This document shows positions 31,302 to 43,195 of a stretch of DNA of 64,000 bases, piece after piece. The notes below the pieces were generated by a model. That model saw nothing but the letters and a program-made list of their open reading frames with translations, did not search any database and was not told the origin of the DNA. A program made the position numbers and the translations under genes. The stretch is taken from NCBI GenBank assembly GCA_948474755.1, contig CAOLHI010001018.1, positions 496,001-560,000 of the forward strand, written 5' to 3'. The number at the start of each line of letters is the position of its first letter. Positions within the stretch are counted from its first letter, which is position 1. This DNA comes from Ctenosaura bakeri. Taxonomy: Eukaryota; Chordata; Lepidosauria; Squamata; Iguanidae.

Positions 31302-32500
31302 CAGTTGCTCCTCAATCACAGCATCATTATCTATCACAGCAATGGTATATATATATATATATTAAGGATAATAAGAGATAGCTGCACAAAGACAGCAATT
31401 GAAGATATATTGGCCTGTCTCTAAGGTGTGACAACATTGTGAACCAAACCAGAAGTGGCAAACTTTATGTCACGGTAAAAGACGTTACAAAATTTACTTT
31501 CTAGATATTAGTGAACCCAGGAAAAGGAGTGCTGGATGCAGTAGACAATTTCTGCAGCAACACAGTTGGAGCCACAGCAGCTAGACATATCTCCATGCAC
31601 GTACCCTTCGTGGGCATGGATGGAGCAATCAGAGCCCCAATAATATACTATTAATATAAGGTTATGAAAACTGAAAAGTTAATTATAGCCACAACACAAT
31701 AAAAATAAGAAAGTAAGCCTGAATTCTGTTGCTTGTCCTACCTAAAGTAAACCCATGGAGCCAGTGGGATTTACCTATGTGTTGACTTACCATTTAACAA
31801 TAAACTGAATGAGTCCAATCTAGTCAGGACCAATTAACAAGATTCCAGCCATAGCATACGTATTCCAACATTTTAAAAAAATCAGCACATAAAAAAACCT
31901 TGAACATTTTATTTCAAACACATTATTTTAAACAAGAACTCTGTTGCAATATTCAGAGAAATGAAAAATCTGACACATAGTTGCATTCTAATTCATGCAT
32001 TCATCTAAGAGGTATGAGTCTGTTCCATCCATATTGAAATCAGAAAATATCAGATTTCTCAAGCATCCACAGTAGGAGGATCAGGAGAAGTTGCACCATA
32101 GACAGTAGCCTCTCTTCCTTTGATTTTGGAAATCTGATGAGGTTGAAGAAAGTCCAGTAAGTCACATCCTGTTGCTACTCCTTTTCCTTTATTTTCTCTT
32201 CTTTCTAGAAAAAAGGTGATGATTCAGAACTGTCAGACTGTTATACATGGACTGAAATTTCATCACCTCTTTCTTCTTAAGAAGTGTTAAAAAAATCCAC
32301 ACAGCTGTCTCACTTCCTCGTGTGTATATTTAGAAAAGAGTAAATAACTTTAAAAAAGCAACCTTCAACCCTTTACACACTGCTTATTGATTTTTTGGGT
32401 GATTTTTTAAAATGTTTTCAGTTTTGTTATATGTATTTTAATGGTTTTATTGTTTATTTTTGATTTTTTAAAATGATGTTTGTAATTGCAAACATGCTCC
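31302..32500. other. Intergenic
   Basis: A (TA)n run at about 31346-31362. About 31736-31830 is a faint copy of an old repeat with CCTAAAGTAAACCCATGG. No exons. Confidence 0.45.
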
Positions 32501-34860
32501 TCCTCCTCCTCTTCTTCTTTTCTTTTTCATAGAGTTTTTAAAAGGTATGGTTAAAATATAATAAGTAAAAGGTACTCACATGCAAGCCAAGCTGAATTTA
32601 GTGGGATTGACAATTGGGAAAGTGTATATAGAATTGCACTCTAAATGAAACAGAAGGTGGGAAAAGGCCCTGCACATCTATGGGAACAATATAGCAGCAG
32701 ATGGGGGAAAAATATACTATTTTTTCCCTAAAAATATTAGCCCTGTTGTGTTTTGTTGCAGTGTTGCCTGATATAAGATGCAAAATACAGAAGGGCAATA
32801 TGTCTTACCAGTAAGTTACTCCTCCTTCATTCTGATTATGACACCACAGTGTACAAAGAGTGGGTAGGGATACCAACCTCTCTGGAACATCTTTCCATTT
32901 GCTAGGGTGGGAGGAAGCACAGTTTGGATGTGACATCTGCTAAACTGACTGTCTAAATTATTGTTATGGCTGGCTCATACCCAAGAGTTAGCAGAGGGAA
33001 CAGGTTGGGGAAAGAACATATGCCACATTTTTAATAAAAGATCTGTTTGTGTTTAACTCAAGAGGCTTCTTCAGCACTGAATAGCTTGCCATATACACTG
33101 AATTACTTGGATTTGTTAATTCCTGTGAATCACATTAGGATCATTCCAGAGCAATCAGTGTAACACTGAGACTTCAATTTGACTTAGATGAAATCTGATT
33201 TGCAACTTAGCCTTAAGTATGTTGTATGATATACATGCATTGAATATGAGGCATTTCAGAAGAGGACCTTGTGAAATACTTTTCACTCACTCAGTCAGTC
33301 TCTCTCTTTCACATACCTGCTTCTGCAACACTAAATTAAAGCTCAAACTCCTCAAATCTTATAATACTTATAAATCATGGTCAGTCTGGCAGAATGTTCA
33401 GGAAGGAAATTCTGTGGGCAGGTCAAGCCTTACTGTTAAACAGAGTGAGGTGGCTACCTCAGGCAGCAGTGATTTGTGAGAGTGAGTAGCAGTGATGTGA
33501 TGGTTGTATGTGCCGCACATCCTGTGAAGCTAGCCAGCTTTCCCCAGGTGCAGCAGAGGGTGCTCTTCCATCATGAGTGTTGATGTAAGACTCAACTGTT
33601 AGTCCAGTTATGTTTGTACATGGAATGGGAGCATACTGTAATGTCCTTCCCTTTGTGGAATGGTAGGGTTAACCCTATCTTTTCACGTACTTGTCCAAGG
33701 GTCAAGTCTGTATTTTTTATCGCACAACCTCCTCCAATAGCTAATACAGGTTGACATGAGCCAGATGTAGACTACAACATGAGAAAGGAGCTCTTTAATC
33801 TCCCCTCACATGGTTCCAACTGGAATCTTCCTTGCTTGTTATTTGCAGCTGGAATGGACGTCCTTTGAAGCTGTTGTTTGGAATAAGAAGAAACATCTGG
33901 TAAGGAGCAAAGGCTTAGAGATCCTCTTCCACCAATGACATGCTTCCAGTCTAACACAACCCTCTCATGATGGCTACTTTTTAAAAAACAATCAATCCAG
34001 AAGAGCTAACTACGTGACAAACATCATGTTCAGTCTGGCCCAAACAGATATAGATGTCACCAATTAGTGGTAGTGGAGTTCCAGGTAAAAGGAAATGACC
34101 TTGGGTGCATGGTGGTGGTATCAGTCCACTCAACAGATGGGTCTGACATCCTCAGGGAAAGCAGCCCTCTTGAGCAATAACCATCATTATACAGATTTAG
34201 AGGGAAGTTGGAGTAGAGTTAAGAAAGAAGGGCAATATTCTGAAAATGCAACTGAGGCTCCTTAAAATTCATTTAGCATTTTTAAAAGGAGCAACGTTAA
34301 GCAAGTAAATTAAATTGTGTGCAAGATAAACACATTACCATAGTAATAAATACCATGACCCCATTGGCCCTCAAGAAATCTGAGCAGCTGAGCACTATGG
34401 CAATAAATTTGCTAACCTTTATTACGTATCCCCATGGCAGCCTCTTCTTAGAGCCATCCAGGTTTTGGCAGCATTAACATAGGTTGAAATAGCTTATAAA
34501 ATTGTGATGCCCTCTTCCTACAAACCTCAGTGATGGGTTTTAGCATGTACATTCCTTATGTTGCTTCTGTGTCAGTAGAATAATGAATCTGTTCCAGGTT
34601 GACATTTAAACTTTAAAAGAGCTACCTGTGTTGCTGAATCCAAAGTAGGTTTAATATCAGATTAAAACCAAGAGCGGGTTCATTACTCCAATCACATGGA
34701 CTCAGTCAGCTGCCACTGATGCTACTGCTATGGAGCTTTGAATGCAATGGATGTTGGGTCCATATTCTGTCATCTCCAGGTAAATGAATTTGAGTCAGTA
34801 TGCCCTGCAAAGATCTTTGTCCAAGACCATGGAGCTGCTTTTCTTAACCAGAGGTTTTTG
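32501..34860. other. Intergenic, nothing firmly recognised
   Basis: A CTC/CTT run at about 32500-32525. About 33430-33600 and 38450-38600 share short pieces (GAGGTGGCTACCTCAGGCAG; AGCTAGCC...TTTCC), perhaps the same old repeat. No exon. Confidence 0.4.
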
Positions 34861-34865
34861 GCATT

Positions 34866-34955
34866 TTGGTGCTTTGGACTACAGCTTTCAGCATTCCGGC
34901 CATTGGCTATGCTGGCAAGCACAGATGTGAGTGGAGGTCCAAAACATCTATATGG
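34866..34955. mobile_element. hAT-like palindromic fragment
   Basis: TTTGGACTACAGCTTTCAGC followed by CCATTGGCTATGCTGGCAAG matches the left half of the element at 52978. The right half is missing. Confidence 0.4.
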
Positions 34956-35714
34956 CATCAAATTGGACAAGATTGCTAGAATAGGCAGCATTATGTCAGA
35001 AGTTCCAAGCAGGATGTATATTTTCACATTTTGTTTTCACATATGGAAGCTAATCATTTCAACAGTTTTCTCCCTGCTTTAGAAAAATATGAAGATTCTG
35101 TGCATTTGTATTTGCAGCTGAATATTCTGGGGATGGTAGTTTGTGCAAATGTACTCTCTCTCCTCCCAAATGTGGTTTTCTGAACAGAAAACTTTCTTGA
35201 GTAAAATTAAACTTTCTGAGGGAAAAAAATTATCAGAATTTACAGAATGTCTTTCTAACCTCAGTTTTCTTGAGTAAGATATTAAATGGTTGGGACCATC
35301 GTAAGTGAGGACTGAAAAACACATATTATTTATATCCCTGGATCTGACCATGGTCAGCCATAAATATTTAGTTGGCTGACACTCTCTCAATTTCCATGTA
35401 TAATATCCAAATAGACTGGCAAGTGAGTCTTTTGGAGTCTTTAGGTATATGCTGAAGTGATTTTTTCTTCAATACCACATACCTCTACCACAGCCTCTAC
35501 CTCTACCACATTCTTCAATACCACAATACCTCTACCACAGCTGAAGGTAGCAGGCTACTCCATAGGGCAGAGGACAGGTGTTCTTTTTCATTATTTTGTT
35601 GTCTGAGGTCACAGGCTCATCTGCCCAATGGTAAGGTTAACCATAGATATGACTTGGTATAAGGGAGATTGATTTGTCAGTTTCCATTTTGTGTGGCTGT
35701 AGCTGTCAGTTCAA
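34956..35714. other. Intergenic, with a short tandem repeat
   Basis: ACCTCTACCACA-type units recur at about 35480-35540. Otherwise unique. Confidence 0.45.
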
Positions 35715-36265
35715 GCAACCAAGGTTTACTGTATACATGGACATCATCTGATGGCCAATGTAGAAATCAAATAGACTACAAAATTAGAAGTAGAAGATAG
35801 AGAAGCTCCATTCTTTCTGCAAAAACAAAACTAGGAGCAGACTGTGGCACAAACCATGAATTGCTAATATCAAAAATTAGAGTAAAGCTAAAAAAGAACA
35901 CTAAATCAACCTTCATGCCAAAATACAACCTGGAAAACATCCACATAGATTTTAAAGACAATGTAAAAAAATAAATTTGCACTATTAAGCCTAATTGACT
36001 GGGAGCCAGAAGAACTCTGAATTGAAACCAGGGACATTGTCAGGGAGGAATGCAAAAAAAAAAAAAAACTGCAACCAAAAAGAAAGAGAAGCCTCAATGG
36101 ATGTCAGATGAACTGCTCTTCAAACACTTGAAGAAAGATGAGAAGCAAATATAAAAGGTGACAGAAAATAGAGTCAGAACCCTGAATGCAACTGTTCAGC
36201 AACTTGTGCACAAAGATGAGGAGAACTACTATAATAATCAATGCAGAGAAACAGGAGATGATAAC
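35715..36265 (+). mobile_element. BovB/RTE LINE, endonuclease end (5' segment)
   Basis: The broken frame encodes LYTWTSSDGQ, NQIDYKIRSRR and AKTKLGADCGTNHELLISK. These are the C-terminal part of the RTE apurinic-like endonuclease, with the expected SDH-type motif degraded to TNHE. Stops and frameshifts are present. Interrupted on the right by the LTR-like insertion. Confidence 0.75.
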
Positions 36266-36792
36266 TGTTGGAAAATTCAAGCATTCTCTCTCCCCCTACT
36301 CTTGTTCTAGGGCAAGTGGGGCTTAGCTAGCATAGAGTTTCTTTTTCCTTTGCATGTCAAAACCTTCTGCCTTCTCACCTAAAGCCTCATTCTTGCTCTT
36401 TGTGCTATTTAAATGCATGGCCATTGTATCTAGGTGATCAGACTATGTGACCCAGGATAAACCCTGGGGCATTGACATTACATAAAAGACCAGACTTCTC
36501 TCTCTTTGCCATGTTTGCTTCCACTTCCTTCCCTCTGACCATGCTTCGCCTCTTCTCCAAGAAGATGGTGAGTGAAGCTACGATCCTACCTAATCTATTT
36601 GTTAGCTAGGTAGGATCTAGGCTCTCCAGTGAATATGTGATTGTAAAATTCATTATTAAACTTTTCTAACTTTGTAACTTGAAATTGCCTGCCTTGTTTT
36701 GCTTTCTAAGTCAGTCTCAATTCAGGGAAGCCACACAGAGATTGGGGAATGCTTTTTCTGCAACTCTGCTAAAAGAAGCCTGATTCCTAACA
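36266..36792 (+). mobile_element. LTR-like insertion within BovB (solo LTR)
   Basis: It starts TGTTGGAAAATTC and ends GATTCCTAACA, giving TGTTGGAA/TTCCTAACA inverted ends. Inside are a TATA-like ACATAAAAGACC (about 36480) and a downstream ATTAAA (about 36653), as expected for U3-R-U5. It separates two blocks of BovB. A clean target duplication was not found, so the right boundary may be off by tens of bases. Confidence 0.5.
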
Positions 36793-38335
36793 GTTTTAAC
36801 TTTCATAGAATTTCTCCCAATGGCTAACATCCTGGGAAACTTTAACTTTCAATAATAACCAAAAGAAAAAAAAAAGGAAGAACAAGAGACATTTTCTACA
36901 AGATCTGAGAAATCAATGGGATATTTAAATCAAGGGTGGAGATACTACTTTATGATCAGCAGGGGAACACATTGCATGATCAAAGAGAAATAAAAAGACA
37001 ATGGAAACAAAACACTGAATAACTATATAAAAGAGATGAAATGATGGCAGCTTCATTCAAGGAAGAACCATTTGAGGATGAACCTACAGTTTTAGAAAGT
37101 GAAGTGGAGGCTGCACTCAGAGCACTTGCGAAAAAAAAATCACCAGGAACAGATGGTATACCAATAGAGCTGCTTCAGTCTATAGAGACAGCACCTTCTC
37201 TAGTTCTAACTCAAATCTGTGAACAAAGATGAAAAACAAAAGAATGACTCACAGATTGGAAATGCTCGAGAGACATTCCAGTCCTCTGGAAAGGGAAGAG
37301 CAGGAATTGCAGTAACCACAAGACCATTGCATTAATTTCTTGTGTGAGTAAAGTAATACTCAAAATTGTACAAGAAAAACTTTTACTATATATGGAGTGA
37401 CAAATGCCAGATGTCCAATTGAGTTTAGGAAAGGAAGAGACACTAGGGATTATATTGCAAACATATGTTGGATAATGGAACACATATAAGAACTTCAGAA
37501 GAAAATTAGCCTGTGCTTTATATATTTGATTGCATAGCTCATGAAAAACTATGGATCATTCTTAAAGTAATGGGTGCGCCAAGACATTTGATTGTCCTGT
37601 TCTGGAACCTGTACTCAGGAAATCAGGACAGAATATGAAAAAACAGAATGATTTCCAATTGGCAAAGGGTTCAGGCAAGTCTGACATTTATCACCCTATC
37701 TGTTTAACTTGCACACTGAACATATCATACACAAAACAGGATTAGACTCAGAGGAATGAGGCATGAAAACTGAAGGAAGGAACATCAACAATGTAAGACA
37801 TCCAGATGACACCATACCACTAACAGAAAATAGCAAAGACTTGGAACGATTACTGAAGAAAGTTAAAGAAATAAGTGCAAAGGCAGGGTTACCATTGAAC
37901 ATTAAGAAAACAAAAATAATGACCACAGATAATTTACATACCTTTAAATCAGGCAATGAAGACATTGAAGTGGTTCCAGAATGTGGTGCTAGAGAATTCT
38001 ACTGATACCCTATACTGTTAAAAAGACAAATAAATGGGTCCTACAGCAAATCAAGCCTGAACTCTCTCTAGAAGCCAAGATGACTAAACTGGGATTTCAT
38101 ACTTTGAACATATAATGAGAAGACATGACTCACTAGAAAAGACAATAATACTCACTAAAGTAGAAGACAATAGAAAAAAGAGGAAGACTGTGTGATAGAC
38201 TCAATCAAAGAGACCATGGACTTCAGTCTGCAAGACTTGAGCAGGACTGTTGATAATAGGGTGACTTGGAGATCTCTCTTTTATAGAATCATCATAAGTC
38301 AAAGTCATCTTGATGGCAGTTAACAACAAAGGTTA
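36793..38335 (+). mobile_element. BovB/RTE LINE, reverse transcriptase and 3' end
   Basis: 37041-37232 encodes PTVLESEVEAALRAL and KKKSPGTDGIPIELLQ, the start of the RTE reverse transcriptase. 37763-38005 encodes TEGRNINNVRHPDDT, where the catalytic YADD has become HPDD, then LPLNIKKTKIM. The 3' end (about 37995-38335) carries the BovB tail with CATAAGTCAAAGTCATCTTG and AACAACAAAG. Multiple stops and frameshifts make it dead. With 35715-36265 this is one 5'-truncated copy. Confidence 0.85.
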
Positions 38336-38900
38336 GCTGCTGATTTGCTCAGTGTTTTTACTCACTGTATCCAGAAACTGAATCCATAATTAGAATTAGT
38401 TCTAATGGAGCTGGTAATAAACCTTTGTCTCTCCTATTTCCTACAGATTGTGGGTGGAGGATCACCTGACTGAATGGTGGTACACAGCCTATGCCTTGTC
38501 CCTAAGCTAGCCTCCTTTCCTCAGGCACAGTGGAAAGTGGAGAAAATAGTAACTTCTTAGCAGTGCTAAAGTAAGATTCAGGTGCCAGATTGGTCAGCTT
38601 CTGCAAAATGCCTTTGGCCAGCTCTTTGCATCAACAAACATTGGCTTTGCTGCTTGTCCCTGTGATTTTGACAGCACTTGTATAATGGTGGGAAGAAAAC
38701 AGCGTTGCCACTGAATCATACAAAAGTTGCTCTTTGGGGATGTAAATATGAGAATCCCCTAGAAGGTCTGGCCAGCAGTGGGAGTGTTTCCAAGTTCTGG
38801 TTGTTTCTATTGCACCAATGGGAATTGCTATGCAGTAGGGTGCTGAAATGCTATAGCTTCCCCTCCCCAGCCACTGTGATTCTGCTGAAAGGATCCCAGG
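38336..38900. other. Intergenic, nothing firmly recognised
   Basis: Possible old repeat shared with 33430-33600, see there. Confidence 0.4.
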
Positions 38901-39097
38901 GGCCTTTTCACAGTACACAGTTATAGCACTATGATCTCACTTTAACTGCCTTGGGTATAGGTCTGAGGAAGCCTTAGAGCTCTCTGACTGAGAATTCTAT
39001 GTCCCTTATTAAACTGCAAATCTCAGGACTCCATAGGATGTTGTTATGGCAGTTAAAGTGGAATCATGGTGCTATAATTGTGTAGTGTAAAAGGGGT
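38901..39097. mobile_element. GGCC-end palindromic MITE, TTTAACTGCC variant
   Basis: It starts GGCCTTTTCACAGTACACAG and ends TGTAGTGTAAAAGGGGT. The internal arms CACTTTAACTGCCTTGG and GCAGTTAAAGTGGAATCATG face each other. This variant has TTTAACTGC where the 6047 type has TTTCAACATCC. Confidence 0.7.
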
Positions 39098-40030
39098 GGA
39101 AGATAACATGCTGGAAGCTTTTGAACCCCCACCCCCCACAACCCATAGGACACTGCCATTCTCCTATTGATCAACTCCAAAACCGTCAGAGTTGAAAACT
39201 TAATTACAGGCTTATTTTTATAATCATGGTAGCTTCAGAATAGACCAATCTTCCCTTAGGCTTTCTAATAACAGGGACAGCATAATCACATCATCAGTTG
39301 ATTTCCCTTTTTTATCATTCATGGGCTTTGAAGTCTTCTCTGTTGAGATAATGGGAAAAGACTTGATTAAAGCCATGGCAGCTAGTCTTGATAGTTTCAC
39401 CTATCACAGTGGAGCAATATGAAATGTTGAGCAAAGTGTTTCAACTGTTATCAACCTCATCTATCCTTTGTCATTTTTTTTTTAAATAACCTCATATGGG
39501 GTTTTGTTATTATTGGTGAATTTGCATCATAATATTTTGATTATTTTTTTAAAAAGGAAAATTCATATTGAAATAATATTGAATAATATTAAATAATCTG
39601 CAAAAAGCATATTAAAAAGCTAAATGCACATCATATGTGTGTAGCTAGGGTTGCGAAACTTTATCAGTCTGAGACTGTGTTGATTTATGTTTAAAGCTCT
39701 TGTGTGGAATGCATGCCAGGGAGACAAGCCCAAGCCCACATGTGGACAGTATTATGTATTTTCCCTCGTCTTTTCCTTTTTTTTGCTCTCTCTTTCCCAC
39801 CCTTACACTTTTTTTCACCTATTCCCTCTCTCTTCTACACTTCTTTCTCTCATTCTATGTGTATAATTTTCCCTGCACTTACTTACCTTCCTTCCTTCCT
39901 TCCTGGGCAGAGCAAGGGTTGGAGTATAGTGGCAAAGCATGAAGAAAACACTCTCTTCCTGCAAGGTCAGCCTGTGGTCTCTTCTCTCTGTTCAGGGACA
40001 GAAGCACTCCCGTTTCTCAAAGTTCAGTGA
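39098..40030. other. Intergenic; pyrimidine-rich patches
   Basis: T/C-rich at about 39755-39905, including (CCTT)n near 39888-39904. No exon recognised. Confidence 0.5.
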
Positions 40031-40253
40031 GACCCTTTTCATACCACACAATTATAATATTATGATTCTTGTTTAACTGCAATGATTCCAGATGATGGAG
40101 TCTTGGGATTTGCACTTGAGGTTGGGGCATTTAGAATTCTCACCAGGGAGCTTTAGTGCCTCCCTAAGCAACAAATCGCAGCGTTCCCTAGGAGGGACCC
40201 AAGGCACTTAAAGTGGAATTATAGTGCTATAATTGTGATATATGAAAGGGCCC
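40031..40253. mobile_element. GGCC-end palindromic MITE, TTTAACTGC variant
   Basis: The left end GACCCTTTTCATACCACAC and right end TATGAAAGGGCCC bound arms with TTATAATATTATGATTC and GGAATTATAGTGCTATAATT. No clear target duplication. Confidence 0.65.
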
Positions 40254-40752
40254 CAGGAAATCCAAACAAACAAGCTAATAATATATGAACAGGGCAATCT
40301 CTTTTGAAAACCGCAAAACAAAACAAAATCAAAGTACTAAGGGGTGCTGGAGAGACAGAGTGAGGATGATAGCATGGCCTGTGAAAGAGGTATTGTGTTA
40401 GACAGATTAACAGGCCAGTTACAGCCTATGGGGCATAATTTCCCACCTCTGTTGTACAGCATGGATATTTATGCAAATACTTGGTGCACTTGCAACAGAC
40501 AATAAAATTGCATTTAGGAAATGCGTGCTGGCTCAGGTTTTGAGGGTACCATAGGAAAAGGAGTGGGGCTTTCTGAGTAGTACCTCCATGGTCTTGTCAT
40601 TGCTGCCTGTTCTCTGGGCCTCTCATTCTGAAAATGATACACAATGCCACCTAGAGAGAAGAGGCAAGGCAAGTAGAAATTTCTATTCCATCCTCTCATT
40701 CCTGGATTACTCCCAAAGGAAGGTGAATACAGAGTAACAGCAAGGTGGAGGG
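40254..40752. other. Intergenic, nothing recognised
   Basis: No element or exon features. Confidence 0.5.
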
Positions 40753-40938
40753 TTTTGTTGTTGTTAGCTGCCATCAAGTTGATTTTGACTTATGCTGCTC
40801 CTATGAATGAGAGATTTCCAAGTCACCAGTCCTGTCACCAGTCCTGCTCAGGTCTTGCAGATTCAAGGCCCTGGTGTTTTTGATTGAGTTTATCTATCTG
40901 TATTTCAGTCTTCCTTTTTTCCTACTGCCTTCTTCCTT
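40753..40938 (-). mobile_element. BovB/RTE LINE 3' end, part 1
   Basis: Antisense tail TTGTTGTTGTTAGC, then GCCATCAAGTTGATTTTGACTT, then CAGGTCTTGCAGATTCAAGG. Continues after the nested SINE at 41133. Confidence 0.75.
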
Positions 40939-41132
40939 TGTTTATGTGTGCCTTCAAGTTGCTTCTGACTTATGGAGATGTTAAGGTGAAAACCCTATCA
41001 TGGGGTTTTCTGTGGTCTGAAAGAGTGCAATGCACCCAAAGTCACCTAATGGGTTTCCATGACCAAAGAATCAAACCTTGGTCTCCAGGGCCGTAGTCCA
41101 ATGCTCAAATTACTACACCACACTGGCTCTCA
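40939..41132 (-). mobile_element. tRNA-derived CORE SINE nested in BovB, 11-bp TSD
   Basis: Antisense order: tail GTGTGCCTTCAAGTTGCTTC, core, GGGTTTCCATGACCAAAG, AACCTTGGTCTCCAGGG and tRNA head CTACACCACACTGGCTCT. CCTTCTTCCTT flanks it at 40928-40938 and 41133-41143, a typical LINE-type target duplication. Confidence 0.85.
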
Positions 41133-41425
41133 CCTTCTTCCTTACCGAGATTTTTGTCTTTTCTGGTGAGTCACATCTTCTCATAATATGTACAAAGTAT
41201 GACAGTCTCAGTTTAGTCACCTTGACTTCTAGGGAGAGTTCAGGCTTGATTTACTCTAAGACCAAATGGTTTGTCTTTTTAGCAGTCCAGGGTATTCATA
41301 GAATTCTTCAGCACACATTTCAAATACATTTCAAATGTATTGATTTTTTTTTTAAATCAGCTTTCTTCACTGTCCAGCTTTCACAACCATACATCGAAAT
41401 TAGAAATATGATGGCATAGACAAGT
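41133..41425 (-). mobile_element. BovB/RTE LINE, part 2
   Basis: Continues the antisense BovB copy: GTCTTTTCTGGTGAGTCAC, ATGTACAAAGTATGACAG, AGAGTTCAGGCTTGATTTAC, and the antisense of the CWTVK region (CTGTCCAGCTTTCACAACC). Right end truncated. Confidence 0.75.
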
Positions 41426-42344
41426 TTGGGAACCACTGCTATTTCTGGCCAGTCATGGGAGAAGGACTGGGCTCTTTATGTTATTGCAAGGGGGCTTGGT
41501 CATTTAGATATATGTAGACCATTCACAGTGCTCAGCAACAGACAGGCATTTTCCATTTAAGACTGGATAATTTTGCTGATCCCAAAAGTGGCCATCCCCA
41601 CCTCCACCTTACTCCTGTAATTTATTTATTTTTTAAAAGTCATTCACTTAATTGATCATTGTATCATTAGTATCTTCAGTGTTTTGACCCTCAAACCTGA
41701 AAAGTACCCAAGCTTAAATAGCAAAAGCTAGGTATAATACTCTCCATTGTAAATGATGCACATACGTTTAAATGACCAGCTTTTCTTTCAGTTGTCTACA
41801 GCCTGGAAATAAGTCCAACGATGTTGGTGGGATTGCTTTAGAATAAATGTAGCATTTGCCTTTAAACTTCAAGCTTGCAATAGTCTGGCAATTTAAGTCT
41901 AAAACATTAAAATCTGGCAGTACCTCTGAGTTCATTACTTCCTTTTTTTCCAGCAGAATCTAGCAGTAAAAAACATGCAATTCAGCCATTGACCTCTCCT
42001 AATGTTAACTTGCTTGACTGAGCAATTTTATTGTCTTTCATATATAAAGCATCTTCAAATAGACCTCTGGGGAAGCTTTTATAAAAACATGGATTTTTGC
42101 CTATACTTACTTTTCACAAAATCTTTTCACAATACTGTCTAAGGATCTTATCCTGACATGTACAATTAATATCTCTGTTGTATGTTCCAACTAATCTTTT
42201 AATTTGTTATCTGTGCTACAATCCACTCTGCCAGCTTTTGGTTCTTCTCTTGTCTTTGCAATACTGCTCCCAAACAGTGATGGGGAAAGGTGACATATCT
42301 GGGATGTTTTCCCAGGGCAGATGCAATGGCATTGTCTTCTGGAG
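41426..42344. other. Intergenic, nothing recognised
   Basis: AT-rich, no exon or element. Confidence 0.5.
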
Positions 42345-42690
42345 CACAAGAATTCAAAGACATAGCCATGTTAGTCTGGATCAGTACGTAAAGGGATATT
42401 GAGACAAATCGAAAGGAGGAAATTTGTAGCATAAGTTTTTGTAGACTAGGGGCCTTTCTGCACTACACTGTTATAGCACTATTATTCCACTTCCAACATC
42501 CTATGGAATCCTGGGGTTTGTAATTTAGGGAGGGGCATTAAGAATTCTCAGCCAGAGAACCCTTTGGCCTCAGTAAACTACACACCTCATAATTCCACTG
42601 GACGTTGAAAGTGGAAAGGCCCTAAGTCTACAAGAGTAACTGATGGGTCCTCCTTCTAGAGACAAGCTAATGAGATGATAACAAGGCTTT
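42345..42690 (+). mobile_element. Widespread amniote repeat, split by a MITE
   Basis: CAAAGACATAGCCATGTTAG then TCTGGATCAGTACGTAAAGG, GAGGAAATTTGTAGCATAAG and TTTTTGTAGACTA, resuming at 42622 as CTAAGTCTACAAGAG. The pattern (tagcca-gttagtctg ... gcataagctttcgtagactaagtctac) is a common reptile repeat I know by sight but cannot classify. Confidence 0.55.
42449..42621. mobile_element. GGCC-end palindromic MITE (173 bp), TSD CTA
   Basis: Left end GGGGCCTTTCTGCACTACAC, right end GAAAGTGGAAAGGCC. CTA lies at 42446-42448 and 42622-42624. The left arm reads TTATAGCACTATTATTCCAC, CTTCCAACATCCTATGGAAT. The right arm lacks the usual outer 40 bp, so the element carries an internal deletion near its right end. 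Confidence 0.75.
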
Positions 42691-42964
42691 TGAGCATATC
42701 AGCATAGAGGAAGTCAAAGAGTGAAGTGAAAAATAAGCAGAGCCTGGTCAGTTCTTTCTCTTCTTTTGATGGGGTTCTTATTTCAGGCTAGCTTCTTAAG
42801 TGGTAGTATGCTTTTCAAGACTGAGTTTCTAATCAAAATCTAAAGTTTACATTTCAGCTAGCTGAGGATACTTTATTAACACACAGTGCATTTTACAAGA
42901 TGGTTTAGTCAGTTAGAAGTAAGTACCACCAAGTCCATGGGAGTTTGCTCCCAAGTTGCTATGT

Positions 42965-43195
42965 ATTGTTGTGTGCCTTCAAATTCTTTCCAACTTATGG
43001 CAACACTAAGGTGACTGTATCACAGGGTTTTCTTGGCATGATTTGTCTGGAAGGGGTTTTGCCTTTGCCTTTCTCTGAGAGTGAAAGAGTGTGACTTACC
43101 GAAGATAACACAGTGGGTTTCCATGGTTGAGAAGGGGTTCGAACCCTGCACTCCAGAGTCCTAGGCTAACACTCAAACCACAACACCACTAACTA
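42965..43195 (-). mobile_element. tRNA-derived CORE SINE
   Basis: Antisense, full-length: tail ATTGTTGTGTGCCTTCAAAT, GGGTTTTCTTGGCATGATTT, AGTGGGTTTCCATGGTTGAG, intact B box GGGGTTCGAACCC, and head AACACCACTAACTA. Confidence 0.88.

Noticed and set aside
37041..38005. Functional retrotransposon protein
   Set aside because: Frames are short and interrupted, and the YADD motif has become HPDD.
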